DNA from: Parafrankia elaeagni
GTDB taxonomy: Bacteria; Actinomycetota; Actinomycetes; Frankiales; Frankiaceae
Direction of reading: 5' to 3'
DNA: 64,000 nt
Assembly (NCBI RefSeq): GCF_000374165.1
Contig: NZ_KB893712.1
Span: 1-64,000, forward strand
Under the pieces are notes generated by a model. It saw only the letters and a program-made list of their open reading frames with translations, ran no database searches and was not told where the DNA came from. The translations under genes were made by a program, and so were the position numbers. This document shows, piece by piece, positions 18,605 to 26,329 of this stretch; within the stretch, counting starts at the first letter, position 1, and every line of letters begins with the position of its first letter.

Positions 18605-18635
18605 CGGCGTGACCTGAGCACGGCGTGACCTGAGC
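18604..18635 (+). repeat. Two tandem copies of a 16-bp unit
   Basis: The unit ACGGCGTGACCTGAGC occurs twice in tandem immediately after the stop codon of the lipoprotein gene. No function is apparent. Confidence 0.6.
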
Positions 18636-18638
18636 GCG

Positions 18639-18674
18639 GCGGTCCCGGGCGGCACGGCGCCGGCCCGGGACCGC
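18639..18674. terminator. Bidirectional hairpin between convergent lipoprotein genes
   Basis: GCGGTCCCGGGC pairs perfectly with GCCCGGGACCGC around a 12-nt loop. It lies between two convergent solute-binding genes. There is no T-run on either side, as is common in high-GC actinobacteria. Confidence 0.6.
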
Positions 18675-18706
18675 TGTCGCAGAGCTGGTTCCCTGCCCGG
18701 TTCTGG

Positions 18707-20119
18707 TCAGTCCTCGATCGGTGAGGTGCCGATCGGCCTGTACGCGGTGGGCTGGCCCTCGTCGTCCAGGATGGTGAGCAGGCCGCCGCGGACGCATACC
18801 GCCGGCGTCGACGGATAGGCCTTGCCGTTGCACCGGAAACGCAGTCCGGTCGCGCCGGGGAGGTCCTTCTCCGGCATGGATCTGACGGTAGTGGTGACCG
18901 TGGCCGGGGTGATCTCTCCGGAGATCCCCTCAAGCGCGGCCTGCAGACCCGTGACCGCCAGGAACATGATCATTCCTGATGTCCTGCTGGTGTCGATGCC
19001 GGAGCCGTAGGAGCTCGAGACCGTGTCGTACAGCCGGGTGGACGGATTGTCGGCCCCGACGGGAACCGAGGCCGCGACGGCCATGCCGTCGAGCATGTCC
19101 CCGGGCACGGCGGTCCGGGTCGCATCGCTGATGCACTGCGAGATGCCGCTGACATGGCCGGTGAACCCGACCGCCCGCAGGCCGTTCAGTGCACTGATGC
19201 AGAACGCGTCCGGGCCCACGATGTGAACGATTCCAGGGTCATCGGACGCGAGGCGCTGCATCTGAGGCGTCATGTCGGCGGTGCCCGGAGGAATCGCCAC
19301 GCTGTCGAAGTCGATACCGGCCTGTTCGAACAGCGGGGGTGCGAGCACCTTCGACACGCTCACGGCGGACGGGACGTCGACGACGACCATTGTCACCTTC
19401 GATACCCGGTTGTCCTTCGCCAGCTGGATGGGAAGAGTGACATACGGGAAGATCAGGTCGGTCATGACGAAGGTCGAGTCGCTGTCACCCAGCAGTGCCG
19501 AGCCGGTCGCCACCGGAAAGATCACGGGTACCTGCGCGTCGTGCAGTGGTTTCCAGACGCCCTCCGGCGCGGCCAGCGACCCGGCGATGACCGCGACGAC
19601 ATTCTCCTCGATCATGCGGTTCGCGCAGTCCGCGCTCTTCCCCGGGTCCGCCAGCGACTCGCAGGCGATCAGCCTGATCGGGCGGCCCGCGATCCCGGAA
19701 CGGTGCTCGTTGAGATACTTGACGGTCGCCTCCGCCACGCGCCCCTCGATCGAGGTGTCGCTGACCGGGCTCCTGCCATCCGAGATCAGCCCGACCCGGA
19801 CGGGCTCACCCGTTGCCGCGGCGGCCGGGCCGAGCACCGCGGCGGCGGTGCCGGCGTCGCCGGTCGAAGGGTTCTCCCGCTCGTTCGTGTCATCGCCGCC
19901 GCAGGCGCCGGCGAGGAGCAGAAGGGCCGCCAACCCGGCGACGACAGGTAAGGCGGATAAGACAGGTGAGGAAGGTAAGGCAGGGCGGCCGGACAGGAAT
20001 CGGGAGCGCGGGCGGGGCGTTCGCTTTTGCTCCGGGTCGCCGCCGGGGGCAGAGGGCGAGATTCTGGATTTTCGCACGTGGTGTCCCATCTCGTGGTAGC
20101 GCAGCCGTGTCGCCACCAA
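18707..20119 (-). CDS. ABC branched-chain amino acid-type binding lipoprotein (Peripla_BP_6)
   Basis: A lipoprotein of up to 470 residues; the ATG at 20089 (MGHHVRK) is an alternative start. The hydrophobic segment VVAGLAALLLLAGACGGDD is a lipoprotein signal with lipobox LAGAC. The mature part has the family-6 periplasmic-binding fold: VRVGLISDGRSPVSDTSIEG, YLNEHRSGIAGRPIRLIACE, VVAVIAGSLAAPEGVWKPL and QMQRLASDDPGIVHIVGPDA. These proteins bind amino acids, amides or small aromatic acids. No cognate permease genes are adjacent. It is transcribed convergently with the peptide-binding lipoprotein gene. Confidence 0.9.
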   Translation of the reverse strand: MVATRLRYHEMGHHVRKSRISPSAPGGDPEQKRTPRPRSRFLSGRPALPSSPVLSALPVVAGLAALLLLAGACGGDDTNERENPSTGDAGTAAAVLGPAAAATGEPVRVGLISDGRSPVSDTSIEGRVAEATVKYLNEHRSGIAGRPIRLIACESLADPGKSADCANRMIEENVVAVIAGSLAAPEGVWKPLHDAQVPVIFPVATGSALLGDSDSTFVMTDLIFPYVTLPIQLAKDNRVSKVTMVVVDVPSAVSVSKVLAPPLFEQAGIDFDSVAIPPGTADMTPQMQRLASDDPGIVHIVGPDAFCISALNGLRAVGFTGHVSGISQCISDATRTAVPGDMLDGMAVAASVPVGADNPSTRLYDTVSSSYGSGIDTSRTSGMIMFLAVTGLQAALEGISGEITPATVTTTVRSMPEKDLPGATGLRFRCNGKAYPSTPAVCVRGGLLTILDDEGQPTAYRPIGTSPIED

Positions 20120-20586
20120 AGCGGTGTGCCGCGCCGCAGGTATCAGGCGGCCGGGCTGGGCTGCGATTCATCGAGTAACCAGGTGAGCTTGGATGTTCGC
20201 AACCTTCGACGTCCACGTCAACATCTGGTGTTTGGACCTGGCCGCGGCTGCGGAAATCACCGGCCGTTTCTGCCGGGCGCGCTGCTACCGGGCTGTCGCT
20301 TCCCGACGGCATTGACGGACAGTTCGGGCGGGTCGGACAGGTCGGGTGGGCCCGCCTCCAGCTCGCCACCCCGTTGCCGGGGCAGCGCGATCGGCGGATT
20401 CCTGTCGGCCGCGGGTGTCGCGCCGTCTGACGGGCTGGCGGAGCTGGCCGCACTCGCGGAGTTCGAGTGGCTCGCTGCCACGGGCTGGTCCGCGCCGTCA
20501 GGCTGGTTCGCCACGTCGGTTGGGAGTGCCGTTGTTCTTGCACACCCCTCTCCGGACACCGGCTCTACCTCTATCTACCCCCATAG
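20120..20586. other. Intergenic region without a supported gene
   Basis: Both strands have long open frames here, but the translations are Ser/Pro/Gly-rich without family character. The region probably holds the promoter of the binding-lipoprotein gene. The start of the downstream decayed gene has been lost within or near it. Confidence 0.35.
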
Positions 20587-21312
20587 ATCGCGGACCACGA
20601 ACTGTCGATCACAACAAACTGCCGCCAGCTACCCAGGACGAGAGCCGATCGGGGGAAGGTCCGTCTTAACACGCGTGATCTGCGTGCCCTCGAGTGGATC
20701 TTCGATATGTACGCGGTCTTCGAAAACGATCTGCCCGACGTCCTCGATCCCGCTCGGCCGATCTCGACGAACGCGGCGCGCTCGATCGTGACCAGGTGGG
20801 CGAGCGCAGGGGTTGCGTACGCCGAGCCCGTGCTGGCCAATCAGGGCCGCCTCGTCTGACTGACTTCGGACGGTGACCAGCTCGTCAGTACCAGTGAGAG
20901 GGTCTCGCCGGTGGTGGCACAGAGCGCGGCCACCACCGCTGTCCACCACGCGATGGTGGCCCGCGCCCGGCTGCGTCTGGAGCGCGACGGCGTCGCCGGC
21001 CTGGACGTCGACGGTTGGCTCAGCGAACGGCAATGGCGGGCGGAGAACCAGTCCCGGGTCACGGCCGGCGAACACGTCCCCGACGGAATAGCGCGCCTGG
21101 GCGATGGCCGCGCCTGCCTGGTGCGGGTCGGGCACACCAGGGTTGAATTCGCGCGAATTCAATCAATTTTTGAGGAGATTCTGGGGAAGTGCGGGACCGT
21201 CGTCGTGGCCGTACCCGGTGAGTTCGCGGCATTCGCGCAGTCGGCTCAGGGGGGCCCGACCTTCTCCGGACTCGAAGCCGACATCCACGGTCTGCATCTC
21301 ATCGTAATCTGA
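20587..21312 (+). pseudogene. wHTH plus PD-(D/E)xK-like gene interrupted by an in-frame stop
   Basis: One frame reads through this locus with a single TGA at 20857. Before it comes NTRDLRALEWIFDMYAVFEN, a winged-helix-like start. Directly after it comes LTSDGDQLVSTSE, as expected if the TGA replaced a Trp codon (GRLV-W-LTSDG). Further on, SERQWRAEN and HVPDGIARLGDGRACLV resemble the nuclease-like fold seen in replication-relaxation-type proteins. The expected acidic/Lys pair (V-E-V-E-x-T-x-K pattern) reads VRVGHTRV, so catalysis would be lost as well. No start codon with a ribosome-binding site is found upstream of the wHTH part. It is probably a decayed mobile-element gene. Confidence 0.6.
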
Positions 21313-21334
21313 GCGGCTGAGCGGCTGAGCGGCT
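21311..21334 (+). repeat. Three tandem 8-bp units
   Basis: GAGCGGCT is repeated three times at the stop codon of the decayed gene. It is one of several short tandem repeats in this part of the window. Confidence 0.6.
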
Positions 21335-21342
21335 GCCGGAGG

Positions 21343-21395
21343 TGCTGCCTTCGTGCGGTGGGAGCCGATGCGGATCCCGCCGCACGAAGGCAGCA
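21343..21395. terminator. Long bidirectional hairpin terminator
   Basis: The 21-nt arms TGCTGCCTTCGTGCGG-TGGGA and TCCCG-CCGCACGAAGGCAGCA pair around an 11-nt loop, with one wobble pair. It lies between the decayed plus-strand gene and the minus-strand VOC gene, where a shared terminator is expected. Confidence 0.7.
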
Positions 21396-21439
21396 GGCAG
21401 TCACGCGGTGTATCGCGGCTGTGGTGGTGTTCACGTCTG

Positions 21440-21877
21440 TCAGTCCAGACAGAACTCGTTGCCCTCGGGATCGGCCATCACAATGTGACCGGCGCCGAGC
21501 GGGGGAGCAGGCTCGTGGCGTCGGAGCCGGGTGGCGCCGTGGGAGACGAGTTGTTCGGCCGCCGCCTCCAGCGCCGCCATCCGTGCCTCCCCGTCGAGCC
21601 CGGGGGCGGCCCGCACATCGAGATGCACGCGGTTCTTGGTCTGCTTGGGCTCCGGCACCCGCTGGAAGAACAACCGTGGCCCGGAACCCGAGGGATCGAC
21701 CACCGCCGAGGCGTCGTTACGGCTCCCGGGCGGCACGCCCATCGCCTCCAGGGCCTGTTCCCACGACTCGAAGCCGGCGGGCGGGTCCTGCAGCCGGTAG
21801 CCGAGCGCCTCGGCCCAGAATGCCGCCAGCCTGGCTGGGTCGGCGCAGTCGAACGTGATCTGCATACCGCGGGCCAT
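21440..21877 (-). CDS. VOC family (glyoxalase-like) protein
   Basis: A 145-residue protein of the glyoxalase/bleomycin-resistance superfamily, subfamily with a Glyoxalase_6-like domain. It begins MQITFDCADPARLAAFWAEAL, the classic VOC start, and ends VMADPEGNEFCLD. The middle carries NRVHLDVRA with the usual metal-site His. It could be a dioxygenase, an epoxide or antibiotic-binding protein, or an uncharacterised enzyme. It directly follows the DinB-like gene on the same strand with only 2 nt between stop and start, so both are co-transcribed. Confidence 0.88.
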   Translation of the reverse strand: MARGMQITFDCADPARLAAFWAEALGYRLQDPPAGFESWEQALEAMGVPPGSRNDASAVVDPSGSGPRLFFQRVPEPKQTKNRVHLDVRAAPGLDGEARMAALEAAAEQLVSHGATRLRRHEPAPPLGAGHIVMADPEGNEFCLD

Positions 21878-21879
21878 CG

Positions 21880-22482
21880 TCAGCTCGCCTCCTGCCGGGT
21901 CGCCATCGTGGTCGTGGTCGGTTGTCCGGTGAGCTGGTAAAGGTCACGGATCAGGCACACTTCGGCCAGATGGTGGATCAGCTCACGGTGGATGTGAAGC
22001 GCCAGGGCGGCCAGCGGATACTCCGCATACGGCCCCTCCGCCTCGCCACACGGCCGTGCGAGGCCCGCCTCCTTCAGTGACTCGACTCCGGCCAGCCACC
22101 GGGCGTACTCCGTGTCGAGCTGGGCGAGCGCCGCAGCTGCCGTCGGGGCGTACTCGAACGAGAAGTAGTCGGTGGGCGGGCCCCCGAAGTGCGCCGCGTT
22201 GCGCATCGCGAGCACCCCGACGATGACATGCCCGAGCCGCCAGGCGATCGTCGTGAACGGAGACGGGTCGGGCGCCGGCACCGCGAAGTCGATGGTCATC
22301 GCGCCGGACCCGCCCTGGACCGGCGCGGAGCCGGTGCCGCGCGGGCGCACGTTCCAGCAGCCCGGCCCGGGTTCCCAGAAGTACTCGTCGTCGGTGAGCC
22401 CGTCGAGGCGATCGCGCAGCTGGTCGTCCCAGTGCGTGGCGATCTGGTCGCGTAGCAGGGGGTTCCAGGTCTGGTAGATCAT
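21880..22482 (-). CDS. DinB-like four-helix protein
   Basis: A 200-residue protein from the ATG at 22482. It starts YQTWNPLLRDQIATHWDDQL and continues RLDGLTDDEYFWEPGPGCWN, characteristic of the DinB/mycothiol-dependent maleylpyruvate isomerase-like superfamily. Histidines that could form the metal site are in WRLGHVIVG and in ALHIHRELIHHLAEVCLIRD. Members are metal-dependent thiol (mycothiol/bacillithiol) transferases or have unknown function. It lies upstream of the VOC gene in a two-gene unit, which hints at small-molecule detoxification. Confidence 0.85.
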   Translation of the reverse strand: MIYQTWNPLLRDQIATHWDDQLRDRLDGLTDDEYFWEPGPGCWNVRPRGTGSAPVQGGSGAMTIDFAVPAPDPSPFTTIAWRLGHVIVGVLAMRNAAHFGGPPTDYFSFEYAPTAAAALAQLDTEYARWLAGVESLKEAGLARPCGEAEGPYAEYPLAALALHIHRELIHHLAEVCLIRDLYQLTGQPTTTTMATRQEAS

Positions 22483-22548
22483 GAGCTCACTATCCCCGGG
22501 ATCGCGGACAGTTTCGGTCCTCGATGTGCCTGGCGGCATCTTCACTCC

Positions 22549-22576
22549 GTGACCCGTGACCCGTGACCCGTGACCC
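22549..22576 (+). repeat. Four tandem 7-bp units
   Basis: GTGACCC is repeated four times head-to-tail and truncates the reading frame of the neighbouring glycosyltransferase fragment. The array is not a multiple of three. Confidence 0.7.
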
Positions 22577-22577
22577 G

Positions 22578-22769
22578 CACCCCGGCTGCAAATGCCTGCA
22601 CCAGGGGGCCGCGGCCGCCACGGGTGACGACGAGCGAGGCGTGCCGGAGGATCTCCGCCGTGTGATGCAGCACGAACCACCGCCCCTCGGAGGAGGGGCT
22701 CTCGGTTCGGCGGGCTCGATCACTGCCGGTCGTCACCAGCCCGCGCAGTGACAGGGACATCAGGGCGTG
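22578..22769 (-). pseudogene. Glycosyltransferase (MGT/UGT type) fragment
   Basis: The minus strand reads LMSLSLRGLVTTGSDRARRT and then VLHHTAEILRHASLVVTRGG-RGPLVQAFAAGV. This matches the nucleotide-sugar-binding end of macrolide-type glycosyltransferases (expected pattern V-P-x-A-E-I-L-P-H-A-S-L-V-V-T-H-G-G-x-G-T). About 60 residues survive, and the catalytic N-terminal half is gone. The fragment runs into a 7-bp tandem repeat. It is a remnant and not a gene. Confidence 0.55.
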
Positions 22770-23060
22770 GGAGATCCGCCGCAGGCAACTCGGCCTGGCT
22801 CTGGAACGTGCTGGACATCGACACCAGGGCGAGAAACGCGCACCCGGCAAAAAGTCATTTTCAGGGCACTCGCCGAGATCGAAAAAAAGCTCACCGATAT
22901 GACCGGAAACTGTCCGCGATCCGACTGAATAACTCCAGCTCCGTCTCCCTCGCTGTTTCATCCGTCGCGGATACGCTGCGTCCCGCGACTACCGGGAACA
23001 CCGCGGCGTCGACGTCGTTTCCCCGCCCAGCAGGCGAAGGCCATCGAGGTCGACGGCCAG

Positions 23061-24092
23061 GTGCGTGGCAAGCTTGGATCGAGCTTCGGCGGAAGTTGGT
23101 TCGACGCCCAGTCCGGCCGGCTGGTCGTGGGCGTCACGTCCGAAGCCAGCGCGGCGCAGGTGACCGAGCTGGGCGCAACGCCCAAGGTCGTCGCGCGCAG
23201 CTATGCCGCGCTGGAGTCCATCGCGACCGAGCTCGACACCCTCGCCGGCAGGGCGCCCGAGAAGGCCGGCACCAGGACGGCGGCCGGAAAGCCGCAGGCT
23301 GCTGTCCAGGGCCTGGCGGGCTGGCACATCGATCCGACGACCAACAGCGTCGTCGTCTCCGTGGGCAGGGACAGGCTGAGCCGCCGCGCCCAGGAGAACC
23401 TGACCAGGTACGGCGACGCCGTGCGTACCGAGTACCTGCCTGCGGCGCCGACCACAACGGCCGACTACATGGACGGAGGCGACCAGATCAACGGCGGCTC
23501 CTGCTCCGCCGGGTTCAACCTGCGCAACCCCACGACCGGGAAGGGCTACCTTCTGACCGCCGGCCACTGCGTGAGTCTGAACCAGACGGTGACCGGGCAG
23601 GGCGGCTCCGCTTTCGGGAAGGTGGTGTCACGCTGGTTCCTGACCTATGACGACGCACTCGTCGAGGCCACCAACCCGGGTTACTGGATCCAGGGCCCCT
23701 GGGTCGACACCAACCCGTCCAACGGTGGATTCATCAACATCACCGGCTACACCGACGCCCCCGTCGGCACCTACGTCTGCAAGTCCGGTGTGAAGACGAA
23801 GATGACCTGTGGCAACATCACCGGCAAGGACGAGACGGTCACCTTCGACGGTGTCAACACGGTCTACGGTCTGACCCGGCGCTCGGCCTGCGTCGAGAAG
23901 GGCGACTCGGGTGGCGCCAACTACGCGCCCGGCGCCCCGAACCGGGCCGAGGGTGTCACCAGCGGTGCCGTGCTCTACGGGACGGGCCTGCGTTGTGGCT
24001 CGGCGATCGGCCAGCCGACCATCTCGTGGCACTTCCCGATCGCCGACAGCATCGCCTACTACAGCGTGGCCTACGGCGCCAACCTCTGGTAA
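23061..24092 (+). CDS. Streptogrisin-like S1 serine protease, N-terminally incomplete
   Basis: A 343-residue chymotrypsin-fold protease. The first 110 residues are the alpha-lytic-protease pro-domain (FGGSWFDAQSGRLVVGVTSE). The catalytic domain starts near residue 135 and has His169 in LLTAGHC, Asp197/198 in TYDDALVEA and Ser283 in KGDSGGANY. Family members are exported, but no signal peptide is encoded upstream in any joined frame: the in-frame sequence reads PAQQAKAIEVDGQ, preceded by Arg/Pro-rich translation. The 5' end has therefore probably been lost or frameshifted. The mature enzyme looks intact. Confidence 0.85.
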   Translation: MRGKLGSSFGGSWFDAQSGRLVVGVTSEASAAQVTELGATPKVVARSYAALESIATELDTLAGRAPEKAGTRTAAGKPQAAVQGLAGWHIDPTTNSVVVSVGRDRLSRRAQENLTRYGDAVRTEYLPAAPTTTADYMDGGDQINGGSCSAGFNLRNPTTGKGYLLTAGHCVSLNQTVTGQGGSAFGKVVSRWFLTYDDALVEATNPGYWIQGPWVDTNPSNGGFINITGYTDAPVGTYVCKSGVKTKMTCGNITGKDETVTFDGVNTVYGLTRRSACVEKGDSGGANYAPGAPNRAEGVTSGAVLYGTGLRCGSAIGQPTISWHFPIADSIAYYSVAYGANLW

Positions 24093-24109
24093 AGGAAAAG
24101 TCAACGAAA

Positions 24110-24148
24110 GGTTTCCCGGCCGTGTTGTCACGGCCGGGGAACCCGTTT
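24110..24148 (+). terminator. Rho-independent terminator after the protease gene
   Basis: GGTTTCCCGGCCGTG pairs with CACGGCCGGGGAACC around a TTGT loop. The stem is 15 bp with one wobble pair and is followed by CGTTTTC. It lies 18 nt after the protease stop codon. Confidence 0.8.
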
Positions 24149-24238
24149 TCGTGGGCCAGGGTCGCGACCACCGCAGCCACCAGGACCAGTCACAAAGAAT
24201 GTGCACGTCTGTTTCCGCGGCAGAGAGGGGCCGCCGGC

Positions 24239-24859
24239 ATGGTCGGTCGGCAGCGAGTACTGGGGGCCGCAGTGGCCGTGCTGGTGCTGACCGCCGCGGC
24301 CTGTGCCCAGCGGCCGCCCACCGACCCGGGGGCATCGGGAGACCCGGCGCAGAGCAGCCCTCCACCCGACCCCCGGCCGGCTGGTCAGACACCGGCCATG
24401 CCGGCAGACACCGCTGTCGCCGCTGTCGCCGCTCGCCGGGAAGAGGCCGGCTCGCGACACCCCGAGCAGTACGCGGGGATCGAGGTGTCCGGCGCGACGC
24501 TGGTTGTCTACCGCCGCCCCGGCGGAGACCTGGACGACGCCGTGCGAGCCGTGGCGGGCGACACCCCCGTCGTGTTCCGGGACGCGCCGCACACCCGCGG
24601 CGAACTTGTCGCTCTCGCGGCGCGTATCCAGACCGATGCGGAGTACTGGGCGAACCGTGGCATGCCGATCTGGACCGTGCTTCCCCGCCATGACGGCGCC
24701 GGCGTCGAGGTCGGTACACCCGCCGGTGGCCCCTTTCCACCAGGGCGTGCGTTTTGCCCCGTTCCTGGCGAAGACGGTCAGCGAGCGGTGACGATGACCC
24801 GGCCGGTGCGGGCCGCCGCTGCCAGCGCGGCGTGGTCGGCCTCGTTCTGGTCGGCGTAG
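24239..24859 (+). CDS. Small secreted lipoprotein, C terminus doubtful
   Basis: The ATG at 24239 starts a clear lipoprotein signal (VLGAAVAVLVLTAAACAQ) with lipobox AAAC. The mature part has a Pro-rich linker followed by a compact alpha/beta segment (YAGIEVSGATLVVYRRPGGD; VVFRDAPHTRGELVALAARI; NRGMPIWTVLPRHDGAGVEV). The frame then continues 80 bp into the convergent DUF2252 gene with an atypical Ala-rich end. A shift near 24716 would give an ending LAKTVSER at 24791, which fits the gene boundary better. I suspect a frameshift but cannot prove it. I do not recognise the family. Confidence 0.65.
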   Translation: MVGRQRVLGAAVAVLVLTAAACAQRPPTDPGASGDPAQSSPPPDPRPAGQTPAMPADTAVAAVAARREEAGSRHPEQYAGIEVSGATLVVYRRPGGDLDDAVRAVAGDTPVVFRDAPHTRGELVALAARIQTDAEYWANRGMPIWTVLPRHDGAGVEVGTPAGGPFPPGRAFCPVPGEDGQRAVTMTRPVRAAAASAAWSASFWSA

Positions 24860-26238
24860 GCCTCGGCGAACTGCGCCACCGCTCGGTCGAACGCCCCGCC
24901 GGTGCCGAGGTAGGCCGCGATGGCGATGCGGTCGCCCGACCGTGCGTGGGCGCGGGCGAGGGTGCCGGCGCACAGCCGCCCGAACAGGGCCATGCCCGCC
25001 GGGACCATGTTCTCCGTCATCGCGACGCCCTTCCAGTCCTGCAGCTGCCGCAGGTAGAAGTCGCGCCGGCGCCCGTCGAGGCCATCCACGCGTTGCCAGC
25101 CGAGGAAGATGTCGCTGGTCGCCTGCATGAGCCGTTGCCCGGCGACCACCCGCTCACCCTGGTTGTCGTAGGCGCTCCCGGGCAGGTGCTCGGCGAGGAC
25201 CGACGTTCCAGCCTCCTTGACCTGCAGCAGGAGAGGGTCGCCGTCGTCCCGGCCGAGCAGCAGGGCGACCCAGCAACGAGTGCCGACGCTGCCGACACCG
25301 ACGACCTTGCGCGCGACGTCGACGAGCCGGTACTGGGCGAGCAGCGAGCGCCGATCGGTCGACAGGGTGGAGGAGTACCGGTCGACGACGGAGCCGAGCC
25401 ACCCCATCATCAGGTCACGCTCGCCCCCGTCGAGCATCTCGCCGACCGGGACGAGCAGCGGCGGATCGGAGACGAAGCGCCGTGCGCCGTCAACCACCTC
25501 GGTCAGCTTGGCGAACGCCTTCAGCTGGTCACGCGACCGGGCGCGCGTCGTCGCCCGGGACAGACGCCTGGATTCCCGCCGGCCGAGGACGTCCGCGAAC
25601 CGGGCGGTCAGCTCGTCGACGTCCACATGCGCGTACCAGACGTCGAGATTGGCCATCGCCGCGAACCGGTGCATCCACATGCGGTACGCCCCGACCGCCG
25701 CGGTGACGATCCCGCGTCGTGCGGCCGGGCGGAACCCGTTGGCGCGCCCGGCGATGACCAGGCTGGTGGCGAGCCGTTTCACGTCCCATTCCCAGGGGCC
25801 GGGCAGGGTCTCGTCGAAGTCGTTGATGTCGAACACCAGGCGCCGCTCGGGGGACGCCAGCAGCCGGAAGTTCAGCATGTGCGCGTCGCCGCAGAGCTGG
25901 ACGCCGATCCCGGACGTCGGTGTCGCGGCGAGGTCCGCGGCCATGATCGCGGCGGCGCCCCGGTAGAACCTGAACGGCGATTCCAGCATGCGCTGGTAAC
26001 GGAGGGGAACGAGCTCGGGCAGGCGGCTCCGTGACTGCCGCTCGATCACGTCGATCGGGTCGGCTCGGTCCCGCGCCCGGTCGTACTGTGCATGGCCCCC
26101 GCGCGGGGCCCGGCGCCGTGCGTCCTTCCCCCGGGCCGCGCGCTCGGTCGGTGTCGGCGCGGCCGTGTCGAGGGCCCGTCCGGCTGCCCGCGGCGGCGGG
26201 GAACCGTTCCTGGTGGGGCGGGAGAGAACCGCGGTCAT
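24778..26238 (-). CDS. DUF2252 family protein
   Basis: A 486-residue protein from the ATG at 26238, which follows AAAGGT. The same frame is open further upstream, but that part only repeats the shadow of the neighbouring gene. Diagnostic DUF2252 segments are DPIDVIERQSRSRLPELVPL, FRFYRGAAAIMAADLA, VQLCGDAHMLNF, FDINDFDETLPGPWEWDVKR and VVGVGSVGTRCWVALLLG. The family has a kinase-like (aminoglycoside-phosphotransferase-related) fold with the CGDAH and DxNDFD elements in the place of the catalytic loop. The substrate is unknown. It lies directly downstream of the diacylglycerol-kinase-like gene on the same strand. Confidence 0.93.
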   Translation of the reverse strand: MTAVLSRPTRNGSPPPRAAGRALDTAAPTPTERAARGKDARRRAPRGGHAQYDRARDRADPIDVIERQSRSRLPELVPLRYQRMLESPFRFYRGAAAIMAADLAATPTSGIGVQLCGDAHMLNFRLLASPERRLVFDINDFDETLPGPWEWDVKRLATSLVIAGRANGFRPAARRGIVTAAVGAYRMWMHRFAAMANLDVWYAHVDVDELTARFADVLGRRESRRLSRATTRARSRDQLKAFAKLTEVVDGARRFVSDPPLLVPVGEMLDGGERDLMMGWLGSVVDRYSSTLSTDRRSLLAQYRLVDVARKVVGVGSVGTRCWVALLLGRDDGDPLLLQVKEAGTSVLAEHLPGSAYDNQGERVVAGQRLMQATSDIFLGWQRVDGLDGRRRDFYLRQLQDWKGVAMTENMVPAGMALFGRLCAGTLARAHARSGDRIAIAAYLGTGGAFDRAVAQFAEAYADQNEADHAALAAAARTGRVIVTAR

Positions 26239-26273
26239 CGTCGACCTTTCGTGGGCTCGTGCCGTGCAGTCGG

Positions 26274-26329
26274 GTGGGCTCGTGGGCTGGTGGGCTCGTG
26301 GGCTGGTGGGCTGGTGGGCTGGTGGGCTC
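26274..26329. repeat. Seven tandem 8-bp units
   Basis: GTGGGCTC/GTGGGCTG is repeated seven times without interruption between the diacylglycerol-kinase-like and DUF2252 genes. The 8-bp unit is not a multiple of three, so changes in copy number would shift any reading frame and alter the spacing between the two genes. One further isolated copy lies at 26251. Confidence 0.85.

Noticed and set aside
20027-20791. 254-codon plus-strand frame upstream of the decayed wHTH gene
   Set aside because: The translation is Ser/Pro/Arg-rich and overlaps the 5' end of the binding-lipoprotein gene. No domain or start signal is present.
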